DNA of 64,000 nucleotides from the NCBI RefSeq assembly GCF_015351235.1, contig NZ_JADKSJ010000001.1:1815668-1879667 (forward strand), written 5' to 3'. Origin of the DNA: Plantibacter sp. VKM Ac-2880 (lineage in GTDB: Bacteria > Actinomycetota > Actinomycetes > Actinomycetales > Microbacteriaceae). Shown one piece after another: positions 61,465 through 64,000 of the stretch; positions within the stretch are counted from its first letter, which is position 1, and each line of letters opens with the position of its first letter. The position numbers and the translations under genes were made by a program. Below the pieces are notes generated by a model. The model had not been told where the DNA came from. It saw only the letters and a list, made by a program, of their open reading frames with translations, and made no database searches.

Positions 61465-62688
61465 ATGGTGGTGTACCTGGACCACGCCGCCACGACCCCC
61501 GTGCGTCCCGAGGTCATCGACGCCTACGCGGCCGCCATGGCCACCGTCGGGAACCCCGCATCGATCCACGGACCTGGGCAACAGGCTCGCCGGTTCCTCG
61601 AGGAGGCTCGGGAGCGGATCGCACAGACCCTCGGCTGCGATCCGATCGAACTCGTCTTCACCTCGGGCGGCACCGAGTCCATCAACCTCGCGCTGAAGGG
61701 GCTCTACTGGCACCGCCAACGGGACCGTCGCCGCCCCGCGGTCCTCGCACCCGCCGGCGAGCACCACGCCACCCTCGACACCGTCGAATGGCTCGAACGC
61801 CACGAGGCCGCAAGGCCGTTGTGGGCCCCGCTCGACCACCTCGGAGCCGTCTCGCTCGAGCGCACGGCGGAGCTCTACGCCGAACACGGCGACGACATCG
61901 CCGTCGCCACGGCCCTGTGGGCGAACAACGAGGTCGGCACCATCCAGCCCGCCGGACGACTCGCGGCGCTCGCCGCAGCAGCGGGCGTGCCGTTCCACCT
62001 GGACGCCGTGTCGGCATACGGTCATCTGCCGATCGACCTGGCCGGCCTGCGTGCCGCGTCCGGTTCGACCGGGGCCGGCGGTCTTGTGGCCATCAGCGTG
62101 TCCGCGCACAAGATCGGCGGGCCGGTGGGGGTCGGCGCTTTGGTGGTCAGCCGGGCGGCGGTCGTGGAGCCGTTGCAGCACGGTGGCGGCCAGCAGCGTG
62201 GCCTCCGCTCGGGTACGCAGGACGTCGCAGCCGCGATCGGGTTCGCCGTGGCCGCCGAGGCGACTGAGCGGGAGCGGGTCGCCGAGCAGCAGCGGTTGCA
62301 GGCGCTCCGGGACCGGCTCATCGCGGGCGTACGTTCCTCGGTGCCTGAGGCCGAACTCACCGGCGACCCGGTGGAACGACTGGCCTCGAACGTGCACCTC
62401 GTCCTTCCGGGGACCCAGGGCGACTCCATGCTCTTCCTCCTCGACCTCGCCGGGGTCGCCGTGTCGACGGGCTCTGCGTGTCAGGCCGGTGTCCCCGAAC
62501 CGTCCCACGTCCTGCTCGCCATGGGGCGCTCGGAGTCGGACGCCCGCGCGGCCCTGCGGATCACGCTTGGCAGGACGACGACGCAGGACGACGTCGACCG
62601 CTTCCTGCAGGCGCTTCCCTCGGCCTACGCGCAGGCGAGCCGGGCCGGCTCCGCGGATCGCGACACGGCACTCGGCGCGCGACCCTGA
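61465..62688 (+). CDS. Cysteine desulfurase (IscS/NifS type)
   Basis: PLP enzyme of 407 residues that takes sulfur from cysteine as a persulfide. It starts VYLDHAATTPVRPEVIDAY, has the PLP lysine in VSAHKIGGPVGVGAL and the catalytic Cys in STGSACQAGVPEPSHVL on the long loop typical of group I enzymes. GAGGAGGGG lies 4 nt before the ATG at 61465. It is followed after 61 bp by mnmA, so its main task here is probably to feed sulfur to tRNA thiolation, as the Bacillus YrvO-MnmA pair does. Confidence 0.93.
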   Translation: MVVYLDHAATTPVRPEVIDAYAAAMATVGNPASIHGPGQQARRFLEEARERIAQTLGCDPIELVFTSGGTESINLALKGLYWHRQRDRRRPAVLAPAGEHHATLDTVEWLERHEAARPLWAPLDHLGAVSLERTAELYAEHGDDIAVATALWANNEVGTIQPAGRLAALAAAAGVPFHLDAVSAYGHLPIDLAGLRAASGSTGAGGLVAISVSAHKIGGPVGVGALVVSRAAVVEPLQHGGGQQRGLRSGTQDVAAAIGFAVAAEATERERVAEQQRLQALRDRLIAGVRSSVPEAELTGDPVERLASNVHLVLPGTQGDSMLFLLDLAGVAVSTGSACQAGVPEPSHVLLAMGRSESDARAALRITLGRTTTQDDVDRFLQALPSAYAQASRAGSADRDTALGARP

Positions 62689-62737
62689 GTCGGCGCGCGC
62701 CTGATCTCTTGCGGGTGGCTGTCCGGCGACTGGCGCG

Positions 62738-62743
62738 TAGACT
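62738..62743 (+). promoter_or_regulatory. -10 box of leaderless mnmA
   Basis: TAGACT ends 6 nt before the mnmA GTG, so mnmA may also be transcribed on its own as a leaderless message. Confidence 0.5.
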
Positions 62744-62749
62744 TGCCCG

Positions 62750-63862
62750 GTGAAGGTTCTGGCAGCGATGAGTGGTGGAGTCGATTCCGCCGTGGCAGCG
62801 GCGCGCGCCGTCGACGCAGGCCACGAGGTGGTCGGGGTCCACCTGGCCCTCAGCCGGATGCCGGGCACGCTCCGGACCGGCAGCCGGGGGTGCTGCACCA
62901 TCGAGGATTCGATGGACGCCCAGCGCGCGGCGAACCTCATCGGCATCCCGTATTACGTCTGGGACTTCTCCGAGCGGTTCAAGCTCGACGTCGTCGATGA
63001 CTTCATCGCGGAGTATCGGGCGGGCCGCACGCCGAACCCCTGCATGCGCTGCAACGAGAAGATCAAGTTCGCCGCACTCCTGGAGAAGGCGCTCGACCTC
63101 GGCTTCGACGCGGTCGTGACCGGGCACTACGCCACGATCGTGACGAGCCCGGACGGCGACCGCGAACTCCATCGTGCGAGCGCCTGGGCGAAGGACCAGT
63201 CCTACGTCCTGGGCGTGCTCACCGCCGAGCAGCTGGCGCACTCGATGTTCCCGCTGGGCGCGACCCCGTCCAAGGCCGAGGTGCGTGCAGAGGCCGCGGA
63301 GCGCGGCTTCACCGTCGCGAACAAGCCCGACAGTCACGACATCTGCTTCATCCCGGACGGCGACACGAAGGGTTGGCTGGGGGAGCGGGTCGGCACCGAG
63401 ACCGGCCAGGTCCTCGACCGCGATGGCGCGGTCGTCGGCTCGCACGAGGGTGCGCACGCCTTCACCGTCGGACAGCGCAAGGGCCTGCACCTCGGCGTGC
63501 CGGCTCCGGACGGACGTCCACGCTTCGTCCTCGAGGTGCGCCCCAAGGACAACACCGTCGTGGTGGGGCCGAAGGAGGCGCTCGCCATCGGCGAGATCGC
63601 CGGCTCCCGGTACACCTGGGCCGGCCGTGCACCGGCGGTGGGCGTGGACCCGATCGCGTGCGACGTCCAGATCCGTGCCCACGCCGACCCGGTTCCCGCC
63701 GCGCTGGCCCTCGTCGACGGCGAACTCGTCGTCCACCCGGAGACGCCGCTCGACGGCGTCGCGCCCGGACAGACCGCGGTGCTGTACAGCGGAACGCGCG
63801 TGCTGGGACAGTTCACGATCGACCGCACGGTCAGCGTCGTGCCCGTCGGCGTCAGCGCCTGA
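62750..63862 (+). CDS. mnmA: tRNA-specific 2-thiouridylase
   Basis: Thiolates U34 of Glu, Gln and Lys tRNAs. The 370-residue chain has the PP-loop [18 protein letters not shown], the nucleophile Cys in [19 protein letters not shown] with GHYATIV after it, and the second Cys in [11 protein letters not shown]. The C-terminal beta domains follow. The GTG start lies directly after a -10 box. Sulfur probably comes from the cysteine desulfurase encoded upstream. A strong hairpin ends the transcript. Confidence 0.96.
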   Translation: MKVLAAMSGGVDSAVAAARAVDAGHEVVGVHLALSRMPGTLRTGSRGCCTIEDSMDAQRAANLIGIPYYVWDFSERFKLDVVDDFIAEYRAGRTPNPCMRCNEKIKFAALLEKALDLGFDAVVTGHYATIVTSPDGDRELHRASAWAKDQSYVLGVLTAEQLAHSMFPLGATPSKAEVRAEAAERGFTVANKPDSHDICFIPDGDTKGWLGERVGTETGQVLDRDGAVVGSHEGAHAFTVGQRKGLHLGVPAPDGRPRFVLEVRPKDNTVVVGPKEALAIGEIAGSRYTWAGRAPAVGVDPIACDVQIRAHADPVPAALALVDGELVVHPETPLDGVAPGQTAVLYSGTRVLGQFTIDRTVSVVPVGVSA

Positions 63863-63877
63863 CACCCCGGAACGACC

Positions 63878-63910
63878 GAACGCCCGGCGAGCGATGCTCG
63901 CCGGGCGTTC
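63878..63910. terminator. Bidirectional terminator after mnmA
   Basis: GAACGCCCGGCGAGC and its complement form a perfect 15-bp stem with a GAT loop. It lies between mnmA and the convergent partial gene at the window edge. Confidence 0.8.
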
Positions 63911-63922
63911 CGTGTCAGATGG

Positions 63923-64000
63923 TCAGGCTCCGGCGGTCGTCCCCGCCTTCGAGCCCTTGGCCTTCTTGGGCTTCTTGACGAACAGCGTCTCGGCCTCTTC
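63923..64000 (-). CDS. C-terminal end of unidentified gene (cut by window)
   Basis: The last 25 codons and stop of a minus-strand gene that continues past the window. The visible tail is Lys-rich (LFVKKPKKAKGSKAGTTAGA) with coding-like third positions and ends just before a bidirectional terminator. Lys/Ala/Gly tails occur on many nucleic-acid-binding proteins; nothing more can be said. Confidence 0.5.
   Translation of the reverse strand, partial: EEAETLFVKKPKKAKGSKAGTTAGA

Noticed and set aside
1-64000. CRISPR arrays, tRNA/rRNA genes, transposases
   Set aside because: No regularly spaced repeats, cloverleaf sequences or transposase motifs were seen on reading both strands; small or degenerate ones could have been missed.

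Overview
This window comes from the chromosome of a high-GC actinobacterium, most likely a member of the Microbacteriaceae. That family-level call is inferred from gene order (smc-ftsY, rpsP-khpA-rimM, rnhB-DUF2469-yraN-comM-dprA-xerC-rpsB-tsf-pyrH-frr-cdsA), strong G/C preference at codon third positions, many ATGA/GTGA overlapping starts and stops, TAnnnT -10 boxes and leaderless starts. The genus cannot be decided by reading alone. No rRNA, tRNA, CRISPR array or recognisable insertion sequence was seen.

Layout. 1-6.3 kb: a tandem GNAT acetyltransferase, smc, ftsY and a small conserved gene. 6.4-8.1 kb: lipoate genes lipB-lipA. 8.2-12.9 kb: ffh, a META lipoprotein, a YbdK-type ligase, then rpsP-khpA-rimM. 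12.96-24.3 kb: a complete assimilatory nitrate/nitrite block, made of narK, the nitrate reductase catalytic and electron-transfer subunits, nirB, nirD, two siroheme genes and an NnaR-type HemD-like regulator. It sits between rimM and trmD. Three promoters in it (narK, nirB, nirD) share 11-bp phased GlnR-like half-sites ending in GAAAC, exactly 10 bp before a TAnnnT -10. 24.4-29.6 kb: trmD, then a divergent PspC/LiaF-like membrane module with histidine kinase and response regulator, separating trmD from rplS.

29.7-33.9 kb: rplS, lepB, rnhB, DUF2469 gene, yraN and comM. 33.9-40.0 kb is the one clearly disturbed region. A complete dprA with somewhat foreign base usage follows comM. It is followed by a second dprA missing its 5' part, frameshifted at a 13-G run, and split by about 4 kb of lower-GC cargo: an orphan membrane-anchored protein, a membrane/coiled-coil protein, an HNH nuclease-like protein, several gene fragments and a surface-protein pseudogene with an in-frame TAG. 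The 3' end of the broken dprA resumes at 39670 just before xerC. This is the best candidate for undescribed accessory biology in the window.

40.0-51.7 kb: xerC, an M23 peptidase-like protein, rpsB-tsf, pyrH-frr-cdsA, a DivI1A-repeat protein, a lytic-transglycosylase-like protein, a small zinc-ribbon protein, an alpha/beta hydrolase, a large two-part membrane/lipoprotein-like protein and a thioredoxin-TPR protein. 51.7-61.4 kb: an alpha-glucan block (glgE-glgB, divergent glgP, glgX) covering synthesis from maltose-1-phosphate, branching, phosphorolysis and debranching. 61.4-64.0 kb: a cysteine desulfurase and mnmA, which together can supply sulfur for tRNA 2-thiouridine, then the C-terminal end of an unidentified gene.
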